This document shows positions 54,080-63,112 of a DNA stretch of 64,000 nucleotides, piece after piece. Position numbers and translations under genes: made by a program. This DNA is from Verrucomicrobiota bacterium. GTDB taxonomy: Bacteria > Verrucomicrobiota > Verrucomicrobiia > Opitutales > Opitutaceae. The stretch is taken from NCBI GenBank assembly GCA_028293545.1, contig JAQGOP010000007.1:124001-188000 (forward strand), given 5' to 3'. Under the pieces are notes generated by a model. It was not told where the DNA came from. It saw nothing but the letters and a program-made list of their open reading frames with translations, and ran no database searches. The stretch's first letter is position 1, and each line of letters starts with the position of its first letter.

Positions 54080-56280
54080 GGGGCCTCGTAGATTTCGGCG
54101 AGAGCGACACCCGTGGTGCCGCCGACGCCGGAAACCTGCGCGGAATATACGCCGGGTTGGAGGGTGACCAGAATCACCGCGTCCTTGCTGCCGGCATCGA
54201 GGGCAAAGGCCCCGACCTGCGTCGAGGTGGTGATGACCGTCGCCGCATTCGCCGCGGAGCCCCAGTCATCGTTGCTCGCGACCAGGGTATCGGTGCCGTT
54301 CACGCGTTGGTAAAGTTCCAGCTTCGGGTTCGCGAGCGCGCCACCCACGCCGTAGAAGGCGAGCTTCGGGCCGACGCCGCGGATCAATACGCGGCAGGGC
54401 GATGATCCGCCGATCACGAACCCCGCGATGAGGATCCCTTCACCGGTCCCGACCACCGTGCGCGCCGAAACATTGACCAGGCGAGGGGTGGTGGCGGTGA
54501 AAGTGCCATTGGGCGTGGCGTCGTAGATTTCCGCCAGCGCGATGCCGGTGGTGCTGCCGACGCCCGTGACCTTCACCGAATAAACGGCGTTGCCCTGGCT
54601 GGTGTAGAGCGCCGAGTCCTTGCTCGCGTCCGACTGCAGCGGGAAGGCTCCGACCGAGTTGGCCGTGGCCTTGACCTGCGCGTTGCCGGCCCAGTCGTTG
54701 TTCGAAAGTATGGTCACACCGCTGTTTTGGTTGATGAGGTCGATCGTGGGATCAGCCAGCACGCCGCCGACGCCATAGGTCGTGAGCGTCGGGCCCACGC
54801 CGCGGATCAACGTCGGTTTGGGGCCGCTGGTGCCGGACCCGCCGATAACGAAGCCGACGAAGAGCGCCTCGGCGCCGGTGCTGACATTGGTGCGGACGGA
54901 AAGGTTAAACAGGCGCCCGATGTCGACGGTCGCGGCAACGGTCAGCGTCGCGGGATTGCTGGTCGCGCTGCCGGCGACGTTGGTGGCAACGAGGCGGAAT
55001 TGGTCGCCGTTCATGCCAATCGTCACGCCTGTGACCGTGAGCGTGCCCGTCGCCGTGCCGCTGTAGGTCCCGCTATCGTTCAGGTTGATATAACCGCCGG
55101 CACCGGCGGCCAAACGCTGCCATTGATAAGTGGGAGCGGGGGCGCCGTTGGCGGCGGCGGAGAATTGCGCGCTCGCGCCGGGAGCCGAGGAGACGCCGGC
55201 GGGATGAGCGGTGATCGCGGGCGCCGTGATGTTGCTGGCGGGCGTGAACGTGAGCGTGAGCTGGATGTATCCGCACTCGGTCGAGTCGTAACCGTCGATC
55301 GCGATCCAGTAGGTGGTACCGCCGACGGCCGTGAAGTTCAGCGTGCTGTAGCTGAGCTGGCCGGGGACCTGGTCGTCGTTCTTGGCGATGGTGGCGAGTC
55401 CTGAAACCGACGCGCCGGTGTAAACTCCCATCGTGGTGTCGAAACGGCTGCCATTCGTCGTGATCTGCATGCTGCCGTTGGCGGGCGCGGTCCATTTCCA
55501 CCAGGATGATTTTCCACCGGCAAGGTCGGCGTGGAGCGGTTCGCCGGGTTCCTTGGTGCCGTAGACGCTAGTGCCGGTCACGTCGGCGGCGTTGGCGGTG
55601 AGGGTGATCGCCACGGCGTTCACAAAATTATCGTTCACCGCAGGAGTGGCCGCGCCGGGTGCGCCGTAAAGGCTTTGGCCACCCGTGATGTCGTCGCTCG
55701 CCAGGGCATCGACGCTGCTGATGTGGCTGTTCATCACCGCGGAAACGACTTGGGCGGCGTCGTCGGGATGGTCGAGGCCCAGCACGTGGCCGAGTTCATG
55801 CATGGAAACGCGGCGGATGTCCGGGTTGGTGCGTTGGGTGCCGCGATAAGAATCCCACGTGTAGAAGGTGTTGAAAATAATGTCGGACTCGACGCGCTCG
55901 TGGACCGACGGGAACGTCGACGAGAGAGTCACCGCCAGCACGCCGCTGCCAAACGCGTCGCCGTAGACCTTGTCGCTGAACAAGATTTCGTTGTGATTGT
56001 TGTTGCGCGCCGAAGTGACGCTCGGGTCGACGATCGTGGGGGCAAACTGCACCGTCCCGAGGACCGCGTTCCACGCGGCCATGGAGGCCTGCAGGCTGCT
56101 GCTCGGGTTCGTGCCGTCGACGTACGCCGGGGTCGCCGTGGTGCCGAGCTTGATCTCGAAGGGGATCGTCCCGGGGAGCCAGACCGCGGTCGGCTGGATC
56201 GTGACGAAGGCGGGCGCGAGCGTGGCGCCGAGCAGGCTGAGGACCGAGCCGAGGAAAAGGGAGCGGATCTTAGTGTTCAA
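54076..56280 (-). CDS. Exported matrixin-type metalloprotease with Ig-like domain and duplicated C-terminal repeat
   Basis: 734 residues from a TTG at 56280, chosen because it begins a good signal peptide (LNTKIRSLFLGSVLSLLG with cleavage near APA); an earlier TTG at 56322 is open. The metalloprotease domain has the zinc motif MHELGHVLGLDHPDD (HExxHxxGxxH) and is preceded by VESDIIFNTFYTWDS. An Ig-like domain (PGASAQFSAAANGAPAPTYQ) follows, then two tandem copies of a 115-residue unit (FVIGGSG...LIRGVGP...GVGGxL...GVGxTTGxALAEIY). This repeat recurs in Opitutaceae secreted proteins. It overlaps the companion gene by 11 bp. Its stop is in a class B repeat. Confidence 0.9.
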   Translation of the reverse strand: MNTKIRSLFLGSVLSLLGATLAPAFVTIQPTAVWLPGTIPFEIKLGTTATPAYVDGTNPSSSLQASMAAWNAVLGTVQFAPTIVDPSVTSARNNNHNEILFSDKVYGDAFGSGVLAVTLSSTFPSVHERVESDIIFNTFYTWDSYRGTQRTNPDIRRVSMHELGHVLGLDHPDDAAQVVSAVMNSHISSVDALASDDITGGQSLYGAPGAATPAVNDNFVNAVAITLTANAADVTGTSVYGTKEPGEPLHADLAGGKSSWWKWTAPANGSMQITTNGSRFDTTMGVYTGASVSGLATIAKNDDQVPGQLSYSTLNFTAVGGTTYWIAIDGYDSTECGYIQLTLTFTPASNITAPAITAHPAGVSSAPGASAQFSAAANGAPAPTYQWQRLAAGAGGYINLNDSGTYSGTATGTLTVTGVTIGMNGDQFRLVATNVAGSATSNPATLTVAATVDIGRLFNLSVRTNVSTGAEALFVGFVIGGSGTSGPKPTLIRGVGPTLTTYGVGGVLADPTIDLINQNSGVTILSNNDWAGNAQVKATANSVGAFPLQSDASKDSALYTSQGNAVYSVKVTGVGSTTGIALAEIYDATPNGTFTATTPRLVNVSARTVVGTGEGILIAGFVIGGSSPCRVLIRGVGPKLAFYGVGGALANPKLELYQRVNGTDTLVASNDDWGSAANAATVITTSTQVGAFALDAGSKDAVILVTLQPGVYSAQVSGVGGTTGVALAEIYEAP

Positions 56281-56896
56281 GCAGTTGAGGCTGGCGGGCG
56301 GTGGCCCGGATTTTCTGGGCAAAAACAGAGGGTGAAAGTGCGCCGGCGGTGGAGGCCGCGGCCGGGGCGGGCACGGCGTGTTCCATCGGGCCGGAAACCT
56401 CGCTGACGTCGCGCAGGGGTTCGCCGTTGCTGCGCGTGAGGTATTCGCGCTGCGTCGCGGGATCTTTGTGCACGCCGTAGAGGCCGTGCATCATGCGGAC
56501 CAGCGGGAAAATCTGCGTGCCGTTGCCTTGGACGAAGAACACGGATTCCTCGCCGACCTTGAACTTCGGCGCGCCTTCGATCGTGAGTTCGCGGTCGCCG
56601 AGTTTTCCCCCGAGCACTTGGAGGACAACGGTCGCGGGAGGTTTCCCGGCGATGACCTGTTTCACTTCCAGCTCGACGCGCGAATAAATCATGTCGTCGC
56701 CGGAGGGCGAGAGGCGGCTTTCCGCGACGACGGACTTCACGACGGCTTGGACGATGTAATCGGACTGGTTGACGAGTTCGTCGAAGGTCGGGGGCACGAC
56801 GGAGGTTGCGCGGCTGAAGGACGCGGCGACCAGGCAGGCGAGCCCGAGGGAGGTGAGGCGAAAGTGGCGGGAGAACCGGGAGGAAACTGGGTGCAT
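56270..56896 (-). CDS. Secreted companion protein of the matrixin, unknown
   Basis: 208 residues with a signal peptide (FRLTSLGLACLVAASFSRA). The mature part has a beta-rich core: TFDELVNQSDYIVQAVVKSV, YSRVELEVKQVIAGKPPATV and VGEESVFFVQGNG, a pattern seen in small secreted proteins next to matrixin genes. The function is unknown; an inhibitor, chaperone or carrier of the protease is possible given the 11-bp overlap and shared operon, but nothing in the sequence proves this. Confidence 0.78.
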   Translation of the reverse strand: MHPVSSRFSRHFRLTSLGLACLVAASFSRATSVVPPTFDELVNQSDYIVQAVVKSVVAESRLSPSGDDMIYSRVELEVKQVIAGKPPATVVLQVLGGKLGDRELTIEGAPKFKVGEESVFFVQGNGTQIFPLVRMMHGLYGVHKDPATQREYLTRSNGEPLRDVSEVSGPMEHAVPAPAAASTAGALSPSVFAQKIRATARQPQLLEH

Positions 56897-56974
56897 GGAA
56901 AGTGGGACCGAATTCAGGCCCTCGGCTGGGCGGGAAGCATCGAGCGGGAAAAGTGCGATTGGTTCCGCGCGTCC

Positions 56975-57313
56975 TTAACGGCGGTCCATCACGCGGACCT
57001 TTTCACCGGGCTCCGGGAAAAACTTGGTGGGGGGCTTGGTGTTGAATTTGTAGTCGAGCCAGGAGAACAGCATGAGCGCGATGCCCATGAAGCCGAGGAA
57101 CTTGAGCTTGAGGAAAAAGCCCGCGAGCAGGATCGCACCAAAAATCAGCCCGATTTTGTCCAAGCCTCGCATCGATTTCGAAGGACTTTGGAGAACGTAA
57201 CCCCGGCGCGCCGCCGGGATGATGACCCAACCCTTGGACAGCCAGATGCGTACTTCGGAAGGTATTTCCTCGAGGGATTGTTCGTGTTTGTCGGATTTCG
57301 ATGAGAGGCGCAT
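56975..57313 (-). CDS. Small membrane protein, unknown
   Basis: 112 residues with a polar N-terminal half (SDKHEQSLEEIPSEVRIWLSKGW) followed by two hydrophobic segments: IGLIFGAILLAGFFLKL and FLGFMGIALMLFSWLDY, and a charged tail (KPPTKFFPEPGEKVRVMDRR). No family was recognised. Upstream of the matrixin operon on the same strand, with a 78-bp gap. Confidence 0.68.
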   Translation of the reverse strand: MRLSSKSDKHEQSLEEIPSEVRIWLSKGWVIIPAARRGYVLQSPSKSMRGLDKIGLIFGAILLAGFFLKLKFLGFMGIALMLFSWLDYKFNTKPPTKFFPEPGEKVRVMDRR

Positions 57314-57483
57314 TGGCAGGGTGGGCGCAGTACGCGAAATTGTCGTACCGGAGGCCGCTCAGGTTGGAGGATTTGACACTTTCCGGCGGCTTTCGTGCCG
57401 GATCATCGCTCGCAACGTGATGTCGCGCCACGTGGCTGGCAAGCGCTCCCGCTGGCTGGCACGGAATTTTTTCGGGCCGGCTA

Positions 57484-58137
57484 TCAAGCCGACAATTCGG
57501 AGGGCGGACCGACCGGCGTGGTGCGCCAGTTGAACGCGATGGCGAGGGCGCGAAAGACGAACGTGACGGCGATGGCCGCGAGGGCGGCGGGGGTGGCCGC
57601 GACTTCGAGGGTCACGCTCAGGAAAACAAACGTGACGGCCCCGCCCACGGCGGTGAGCACATAAAACTGCCCGGGTTTGAAGACGAGCGGTTCCTCCCCC
57701 GTGATGATGTCGCGCAACAGGCCGCCGCCCGCCGCGTTGATCACCCCGACCAGGATTGCCGCAGGGACCGCGAGACCAGATTGGAGGGATTTTTGGGTCC
57801 CGAACGCCGCGTAGGCGCCGAGTCCCAACGCGTCGATCACCGCGATCAGGCGCCGGAATCGCGTGATGTGCCGGCCAAAAAGCGCCCCGGCGACCGTGGC
57901 CGCCAGGACGACTTCGATATAGCGCGGGTCCGAGAGGAGGGGCGTGGGCCCGTCGCCTTGGATGAAAACGCCGTCGCGGATGAGCCCGCCGCCGATGCCC
58001 GAGGCCAGCGCGAGGAAAAACATGCCGACGATATCGTAACCGCGCTTGATCGCCGCGAGCGTGCCGGTGAGGGCAAAAGCAAAGGTCGCGCCCAGGTCGA
58101 TGAACGCCGGCAGCTGGAACGCGTGGTTGGAGATCAC
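57484..58137 (-). CDS. TRIC-type (UPF0126) cation channel protein
   Basis: 217 residues from a GTG at 58137; the frame runs further upstream only through a class B repeat, so this start is preferred. Two internal repeats of three transmembrane segments each carry the family marks: GATFAFALTGTLAAIKRGYDIVG with GGGLIRDGVF, and LGLGAYAAFGTQKSL with NAAGGGLLRDIITGEEP. The GGGL(I/L)RD motif is diagnostic of trimeric intracellular cation channels. It would conduct monovalent cations across the inner membrane. Confidence 0.92.
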   Translation of the reverse strand: MISNHAFQLPAFIDLGATFAFALTGTLAAIKRGYDIVGMFFLALASGIGGGLIRDGVFIQGDGPTPLLSDPRYIEVVLAATVAGALFGRHITRFRRLIAVIDALGLGAYAAFGTQKSLQSGLAVPAAILVGVINAAGGGLLRDIITGEEPLVFKPGQFYVLTAVGGAVTFVFLSVTLEVAATPAALAAIAVTFVFRALAIAFNWRTTPVGPPSELSA

Positions 58138-58188
58138 GGTGGAATCGAGCGCTGCCGCGCGAGAGAAGTCAAAACCACTGCCTGCAGC

Positions 58189-58324
58189 GTAGGGCGCGGT
58201 CTCCGACCCGCCTCTGGGGGGCAGAAGCGGCGGAAGCGATAAGCGGTCAGCTTCAGGTTCCCAAAGCTTCCAGCCCAAAGCCGATGCCGTTCCCCGGAAG
58301 CGGTCGGGGACTGCGCGCCGCCTA
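58189..58324. repeat. Class B REP pair at the asparaginase 3' end
   Basis: Forward unit from GTAG at 58189-58192; inverted degenerate unit 58297-58324, whose foot reads TTAG instead of GTAG. That TAG (58324-58322 on the minus strand) is the asparaginase stop. Confidence 0.82.
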
Positions 58325-59329
58325 ATACCGGAAAAACATTTCCTGCAGCGCGGCGGGGTCGCTCGTGCGCTGGAGGCCGAGCATCAGGAGGACGCGCGAT
58401 TTCTGGGGATTGAGTTCGTCGGCGGCGATGAAGCCGAGTTCGTCGTCGTTGACCTCGATGTTGCGCTCGACCACGCCGCCGCCGGTGCGCGAACTGCGGA
58501 CCACCGCCACGCCACTGCGCGTCGCGGCGGCACACGCGGCGAGCGCGGTGGCATTCACGTTGCCGTCGCCGACGCCGGCGACGACCAGGCCTTTTGCGCC
58601 GGCGCGCACGGCTGCGTCGATCAGTTCGCGGCCCATCCCGGCGTAGGCATAGACGATTTCGACGCGCGGGAGAGTCGAGCCCGCCGCGACGTCGAACTCG
58701 CTCTCGGCGGTGTGCCGCCGCACCGGGGACGCGTAAAGATGGAGGCGACCCGCGTGCACCAGGCCGGCGAGGCCGCGGTCGGTCGCCTTGAAGGTCCCGA
58801 CCTGCGTGGTGTTCGTCTTCGAGACTTCGCGCGCGAAATGGATTTCATCGTTGGCGACCACCAGCACCCCGCGCCCGCTCGCCTCCGGATGCGCGGCGAC
58901 GGCGACGGCGTTGTAGAGATTCATGGGTCCGTCCGCGCTGATCTCCGTGGCGGGCCGCATCGCGCCCACGAGCACGACCGGCTTGCGGCTGCGCACGACC
59001 AAATTGAGGAAGTAGCCGGTTTCCTCCATCGTGTCGGTGCCGTGCGTGATGACGACCGCGGCAAGATCGGGTTCAGCCAGCGCCGCGGCGGTGCGCTCGG
59101 CCAGCTTCAGCCAGACCGATTCGTTCATGTCCTGGCTGCCCAACGCCGCGACTTGCTCGACCTCGAGCCGAGCGAGCGTCGCAAGCTGCGGCACCGCGCC
59201 AATGAGGGCATCGATGGAAAACGCCGCCGCCTGGTAACCGCGCGATCCCCCAGTTTGCGCGCCGGCAATCGTGCCCCCGGTGGCAAGCACGCGAATGCGG
59301 GGCAGGGAATGAGAATTCGAGGCAGGCAT
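58322..59329 (-). CDS. L-asparaginase
   Basis: 335 residues from the ATG at 59329. It has the first catalytic threonine in VLATGGTIAG (Thr20) and the second in VVITHGTDTMEETGYFL (Thr98, Asp99); SQDMNE and LVGAMRPATEISADGP complete the substrate pocket. The pattern fits the type II family, but the N-terminus lacks a signal peptide, so it is probably cytoplasmic. It hydrolyses asparagine (and often glutamine) to acid and ammonia. The last residues MFFRY and stop TAG lie in a degenerate class B repeat. It diverges from the Gfo/Idh gene across a class H repeat. Confidence 0.93.
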   Translation of the reverse strand: MPASNSHSLPRIRVLATGGTIAGAQTGGSRGYQAAAFSIDALIGAVPQLATLARLEVEQVAALGSQDMNESVWLKLAERTAAALAEPDLAAVVITHGTDTMEETGYFLNLVVRSRKPVVLVGAMRPATEISADGPMNLYNAVAVAAHPEASGRGVLVVANDEIHFAREVSKTNTTQVGTFKATDRGLAGLVHAGRLHLYASPVRRHTAESEFDVAAGSTLPRVEIVYAYAGMGRELIDAAVRAGAKGLVVAGVGDGNVNATALAACAAATRSGVAVVRSSRTGGGVVERNIEVNDDELGFIAADELNPQKSRVLLMLGLQRTSDPAALQEMFFRY

Positions 59330-59393
59330 GTGCGGATGGGGCGAAAGGCTGCAGCTGCGGCGGTGCCGGGACAAGCTCAGTGCGACTCACTTT

Positions 59394-59592
59394 TTAACCA
59401 CGAAGGCTCGGGCCTCCGAGGGTCGGCCGCAAAGAAGCGCAAGTTTCGAGGGCTTCGAATCAAAATTTCCGCGCGCTTGTAAGCGCTCCCAAATTTCCGC
59501 CGCAGCCCCGGAAATTTTTGCGCTTCTTTGCGGCCAACAGTCGGGATCCGAAAATCCAGATTCGTGTTCATTCGTGTCCATTCGTGGTCAAC
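59394..59592. repeat. Class H repeat, diverged copy
   Basis: A long imperfect hairpin: GGCCGCAAAGAAGCGCAAG (59424 on) is mirrored by GCGCTTCTTTGCGGCC (59520-59535). The end carries GTTCATTCGTGTCCATTCGTGG, matching the end of the second tandem copy near 26283. It accounts for most of the 353-bp gap between two divergent genes. Confidence 0.8.
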
Positions 59593-59682
59593 CGGATTGG
59601 CGGTGGGGGCGGCGCCCATGAAAAACATTGTGCTTTTTTTCCGGATTTGTGGCTAACCCTTCATTCCCTGCTCCCTCCCCCA

Positions 59683-60591
59683 ATGAATTCTCCCCTCAAG
59701 CTCGGCATCATCGGCCTCGATACTTCGCACGTGCTCGTTTTCAGCGACACGTTCAATAACCCTGCCTCGAAGCAGGCCTTGAAAGGAGCGCGCATCACGG
59801 TCGCCTGGCCGGGCGGCTCGCCGGACATCCAGTCCAGCATCAGCCGCGTGCCCGGTTACACCACCGAGCTCCGCGAGAAATTCGGCGTCGAGATCGTCGA
59901 CAGCCCCGAGGCCGTCGCCCAGGCCTGCGATGCGATCCTGCTCACGTCGCTCGACGGGCGCACCCACCCCGGGCAGTTCGCGCGCATCGCGCCCTTTGGA
60001 AAACCCGTGTTCATGGACAAGCCGTTCGCGGTCAGCACCGCCGACGCCAAGGCGATTTTTGCGACGGCGAAAAAACACAACGTCCGGTTGTTCTCCTCTT
60101 CCTCGCTCCGTTTCACCGAGGCGCTCGTGAAGGTCGTCACCCCGGAAAATCGCGCGACCGTGCGCGGCGCGGATTTCTGCGGCGCGGCTGCGCACGAGCC
60201 GACAAACCCGGGCCTTTACTGGTATGGGATCCACGCCGTCGAAATGCTTTTCACGACGATGGGCCGCGGCTGCCGCAGCGTGCGCTGCGTTTCCACGGAG
60301 AACTCAGACCTGGCCACCGGCGTCTGGGCCGATGGCCGCATCGGCACGGTCCGCGGCAGTCGCACGGGAAATTACGAGATGCACGGGCTCGTGCATTTCG
60401 AGAAGACGACCGTCGCGGTCAACGTCCAGACCCAAGCCAAGCCGTTTTACGCGAGCCTGACCGAGGCGTTCCTCGCTTTTTTCCAAGGCGGGCCGACGCC
60501 GATCGATCCCGAGGAAACCATCGAGCTGATCCGCTTCATCGAAGCGGCCAACGAGAGCGCGGCGAACAACGGCAGGGAAGTCCTCCTGTAG
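59683..60591 (+). CDS. Gfo/Idh/MocA oxidoreductase, divergent nucleotide loop
   Basis: 302 residues from the ATG at 59683. The N-terminal loop reads IIGLDTSHVLVF rather than GxGxxG, like the gene at 33585. PVFMDKPFAVS takes the place of the EKP motif (D-K-P), so a second hallmark is altered, and YWYGIHAVEMLFT carries the active-site His. Such proteins are common in Verrucomicrobia and Planctomycetes with unknown substrates. The stop TAG (60589-60591) is part of the foot of a class B repeat. The GH36-like gene starts 64 bp downstream, suggesting one operon. Confidence 0.88.
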   Translation: MNSPLKLGIIGLDTSHVLVFSDTFNNPASKQALKGARITVAWPGGSPDIQSSISRVPGYTTELREKFGVEIVDSPEAVAQACDAILLTSLDGRTHPGQFARIAPFGKPVFMDKPFAVSTADAKAIFATAKKHNVRLFSSSSLRFTEALVKVVTPENRATVRGADFCGAAAHEPTNPGLYWYGIHAVEMLFTTMGRGCRSVRCVSTENSDLATGVWADGRIGTVRGSRTGNYEMHGLVHFEKTTVAVNVQTQAKPFYASLTEAFLAFFQGGPTPIDPEETIELIRFIEAANESAANNGREVLL

Positions 60592-60613
60592 GGCGCGGTC
60601 TTCGACCCGCCGG
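60588..60613. repeat. Solitary class B REP
   Basis: GTAG at 60588-60591, then GGCG, C, GGTC, loop TTC and GACC, CGCC. No inverted mate is visible before the next gene. The TAG is the stop codon of the upstream oxidoreductase. Confidence 0.82.
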
Positions 60614-60655
60614 CTCGGCCCCGCAGCACGTCGGGACGCGACCCGTTCCTCGATC

Positions 60656-63112
60656 ATGAAGCTCGAAATCAAATCCGGAAAAATCACGTGGTCTTCCGGT
60701 GGATTCGAGTTCGGTCCCGGCGCGCCCAAACTGCGCATCGACGGCGCCGAAGTGAACCTGCGTTTTTCGGGGGTGAACGGATCGAATAGGAAGAGGATCG
60801 CGACGTGGCGCGCGGGCGGCACGGAGTTGGCCATGGCCTTCGCCCAGGAGGCCGCGGGACGGATCCGGGTGACGACGACGCTGCGAAATGATTCCACGCA
60901 GCCGCGCACGCTCAATCACGTGACCCTGTTCGAATGCCGACGCGTGCTCCTGGGCGCGGCGCCTGCCGAGGTCCGGGTGCTCGAGCAAAACGCGTACGTC
61001 GGCCACGTGCGCACGCCGCGGCAGATGTGGTCGGGCAGTGACGGACTCAAGGCGCTCGACGGCACGATGGGCGCCTTCACGAGCCAGAATCACGCCGTGT
61101 TTTATGATCCCGCGGTGAGGCGCGCGGTGTTGGTCGGTTTTGAAACCGTCGACCGCTGGCTGCCGGAGATCAAAGGACGGATGAACGCCGCCGTGGGACG
61201 GGCGGCGTCGGTGATGGATAACGTGGACGGCGGCGCGCCGCAAAATTCGGAAACCGCCGCCAGCGCGGCCGCCGAGCCGGGTCGCGTGCCGCCGTTTCGC
61301 CGGTTTGAAATCGGTTTTGACGGCGGCGATTTACGGATCGAGCCCGGGGAGTTGATCAAGCTCGGCGACTTCGTCCTCGAAGACGGCAACGATCCGCTGG
61401 ACCTGCTGGCGGGCCATGGTGCGCGGATCAAATTGCGGAATAAATTTCCCGATCCGCCCGGGCCGCTGGCGAACTGGTGCAGCTGGTACCCGTACCGCTT
61501 GGGGGTCAGCGAGGAAAACGTGCGTGCGACCGCCCGCGTCGCCCGCGCGCGCAACCTCGACCAACTCGGGTTGAAATATCTCCAGGTCGACCTCGGGTGG
61601 GAAAAGGACAACATCCCGACTTACTTCGAGGAGAATGAGCGTTTTTCGCACGGCCTCGGGTGGCTGAGCGCGCGGCTGCGCGCGGAGTCATTCGAGCTCG
61701 GCGTGTGGGTTGGCGTGCTTTGTGTCGCGGACACGCACCCGATCGCACGCGAACACCCGGAGTGGCTGCTGCGCGGCGAGGATGGGAAGCCATTCGTCAA
61801 TTACCACTGGTTCTGGGAGCCGTTCTGCGCGGTGTACTCGCTCGATGTCTCGCATCCGGGAGCGCAGGTGTGGCTGCGGGAAAATTTCACCGCGCTCGCG
61901 CGGAAAGGCGTGCGCTACGTGAAGTGGGATTTTGCGGGCATCGTGACCGGTGAAAAACTGCGTCGTCGTCACGCCCCGCGGATGGTCAACGCGCGGGCGC
62001 GGGAAGCGGTGCGCACGGCGTTCCGGATCGCGCAGGACGCGCTCAACTCGCAGGGCGAGCCGGCGCTGATGCTCGATTGTTCGGGCGTCGACTATGCGGG
62101 CGCCGGCGTGACGGGCCTGGCGTACGCCAACCTCGACACGGGGAACAGCGGCATCGGCTGGCGGCACCTGCGCGAAGTCTACACGAGCTATGCGTGTCAT
62201 TTGTTCAAGCACCGCTGGGCGCTGCTCCAGCCCTCGTGCCTCGTGGTCGGCCTGCCCGGGACGCTCGAGGAGGCGCGGCTGCGCGCCACGGTGACCTTCA
62301 TGGGCGCGGGCCACGTCGATATCGGCGACGACCTGATCACGCTGCCGGAGGATCGTTGGTCGGTGCTGCTCGCGACGCTGCCGCCGAATGATACGCCGGC
62401 GAAGGTGGTGGACCTGTTTCACCCGGTCCGCACCGGCACGCTCACGTATCTCGCGATGATCAAGTCGAAGGAGAAAAAAGACCCGAAGGCGGAGAAACGG
62501 TCGGCGATGGAAGCGCCGCAGGAGCGCGCGCCGGAGGGCACGAATATCTGGGCGCTGCCGGTGAAAACCGATTGGGACGAGTGGACGCTCGTGGCGGTCT
62601 ATAACTGGACGGAGCCCGCGATCGAGCCGGGCTCGGGCGTGAATTTGGCGCGACGATACCAGGTCGAGCTCACCCGGCTGGGGTTGCCGGCGGATGGAAA
62701 ATTTTGGGCGTACGAATTTTGGTCCGGCCAATTTTTCGGGGAGATTCCGCGGGCGGAGATTTCACCCGGCGCGTATCGTCATCCGGGCGACTTCACCCAT
62801 CCGATCCAGCAATCGGGGCCAGGATGGTTCGACATCGGGTTCCACGGCCCGGCGGTGAAGCTGGTGATCTTGCGGCGACCGCGGGCGCATCCCTGGCCGC
62901 TCGGCACGAGTTTCCACCAGAGCGGCGGGCGCGAACTCGCGGACGTGAAGTGGAACGCGAGGACCCGCACGCTCTCGGGGCGCCTGCTGCGGCCGAAGGG
63001 ACAAAGCGGATTCATCATGATCGCGTGCCCTGAAAAATCCGGGGTGCGCGCGCACCGGCTCAGCCTCACCGCCATGAGCGATTCCACGAAGTGGTCGGTG
63101 CAATTAGGGTAG
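60656..63112 (+). CDS. GH36-like glycosidase (alpha-galactosidase clan GH-D)
   Basis: 818 residues with no signal peptide, so cytoplasmic. An N-terminal beta-sandwich (1-260) precedes the barrel: NWCSWYPYRLGVSEENV, LKYLQVDLGWEKDN, LGVWVGVLCVADTHP, and RYVKWDFAG with nucleophile candidate Asp425. LDCSGVDYAGAG follows with candidate acid/base Asp474. A C-terminal beta domain completes the fold. GH36 enzymes remove alpha-linked galactose or N-acetylgalactosamine from oligosaccharides. The upstream oxidoreductase and the facing permease gene suggest handling of an imported alpha-galactoside. The stop TAG (63110-63112) is in a class B repeat. Confidence 0.85.
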   Translation: MKLEIKSGKITWSSGGFEFGPGAPKLRIDGAEVNLRFSGVNGSNRKRIATWRAGGTELAMAFAQEAAGRIRVTTTLRNDSTQPRTLNHVTLFECRRVLLGAAPAEVRVLEQNAYVGHVRTPRQMWSGSDGLKALDGTMGAFTSQNHAVFYDPAVRRAVLVGFETVDRWLPEIKGRMNAAVGRAASVMDNVDGGAPQNSETAASAAAEPGRVPPFRRFEIGFDGGDLRIEPGELIKLGDFVLEDGNDPLDLLAGHGARIKLRNKFPDPPGPLANWCSWYPYRLGVSEENVRATARVARARNLDQLGLKYLQVDLGWEKDNIPTYFEENERFSHGLGWLSARLRAESFELGVWVGVLCVADTHPIAREHPEWLLRGEDGKPFVNYHWFWEPFCAVYSLDVSHPGAQVWLRENFTALARKGVRYVKWDFAGIVTGEKLRRRHAPRMVNARAREAVRTAFRIAQDALNSQGEPALMLDCSGVDYAGAGVTGLAYANLDTGNSGIGWRHLREVYTSYACHLFKHRWALLQPSCLVVGLPGTLEEARLRATVTFMGAGHVDIGDDLITLPEDRWSVLLATLPPNDTPAKVVDLFHPVRTGTLTYLAMIKSKEKKDPKAEKRSAMEAPQERAPEGTNIWALPVKTDWDEWTLVAVYNWTEPAIEPGSGVNLARRYQVELTRLGLPADGKFWAYEFWSGQFFGEIPRAEISPGAYRHPGDFTHPIQQSGPGWFDIGFHGPAVKLVILRRPRAHPWPLGTSFHQSGGRELADVKWNARTRTLSGRLLRPKGQSGFIMIACPEKSGVRAHRLSLTAMSDSTKWSVQLG

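Noticed and set aside
57484..58278. Longer start for the TRIC channel at 58278
   Set aside because: The extra N-terminus (RGGSETAPYAAG) is the translation of a class B repeat.
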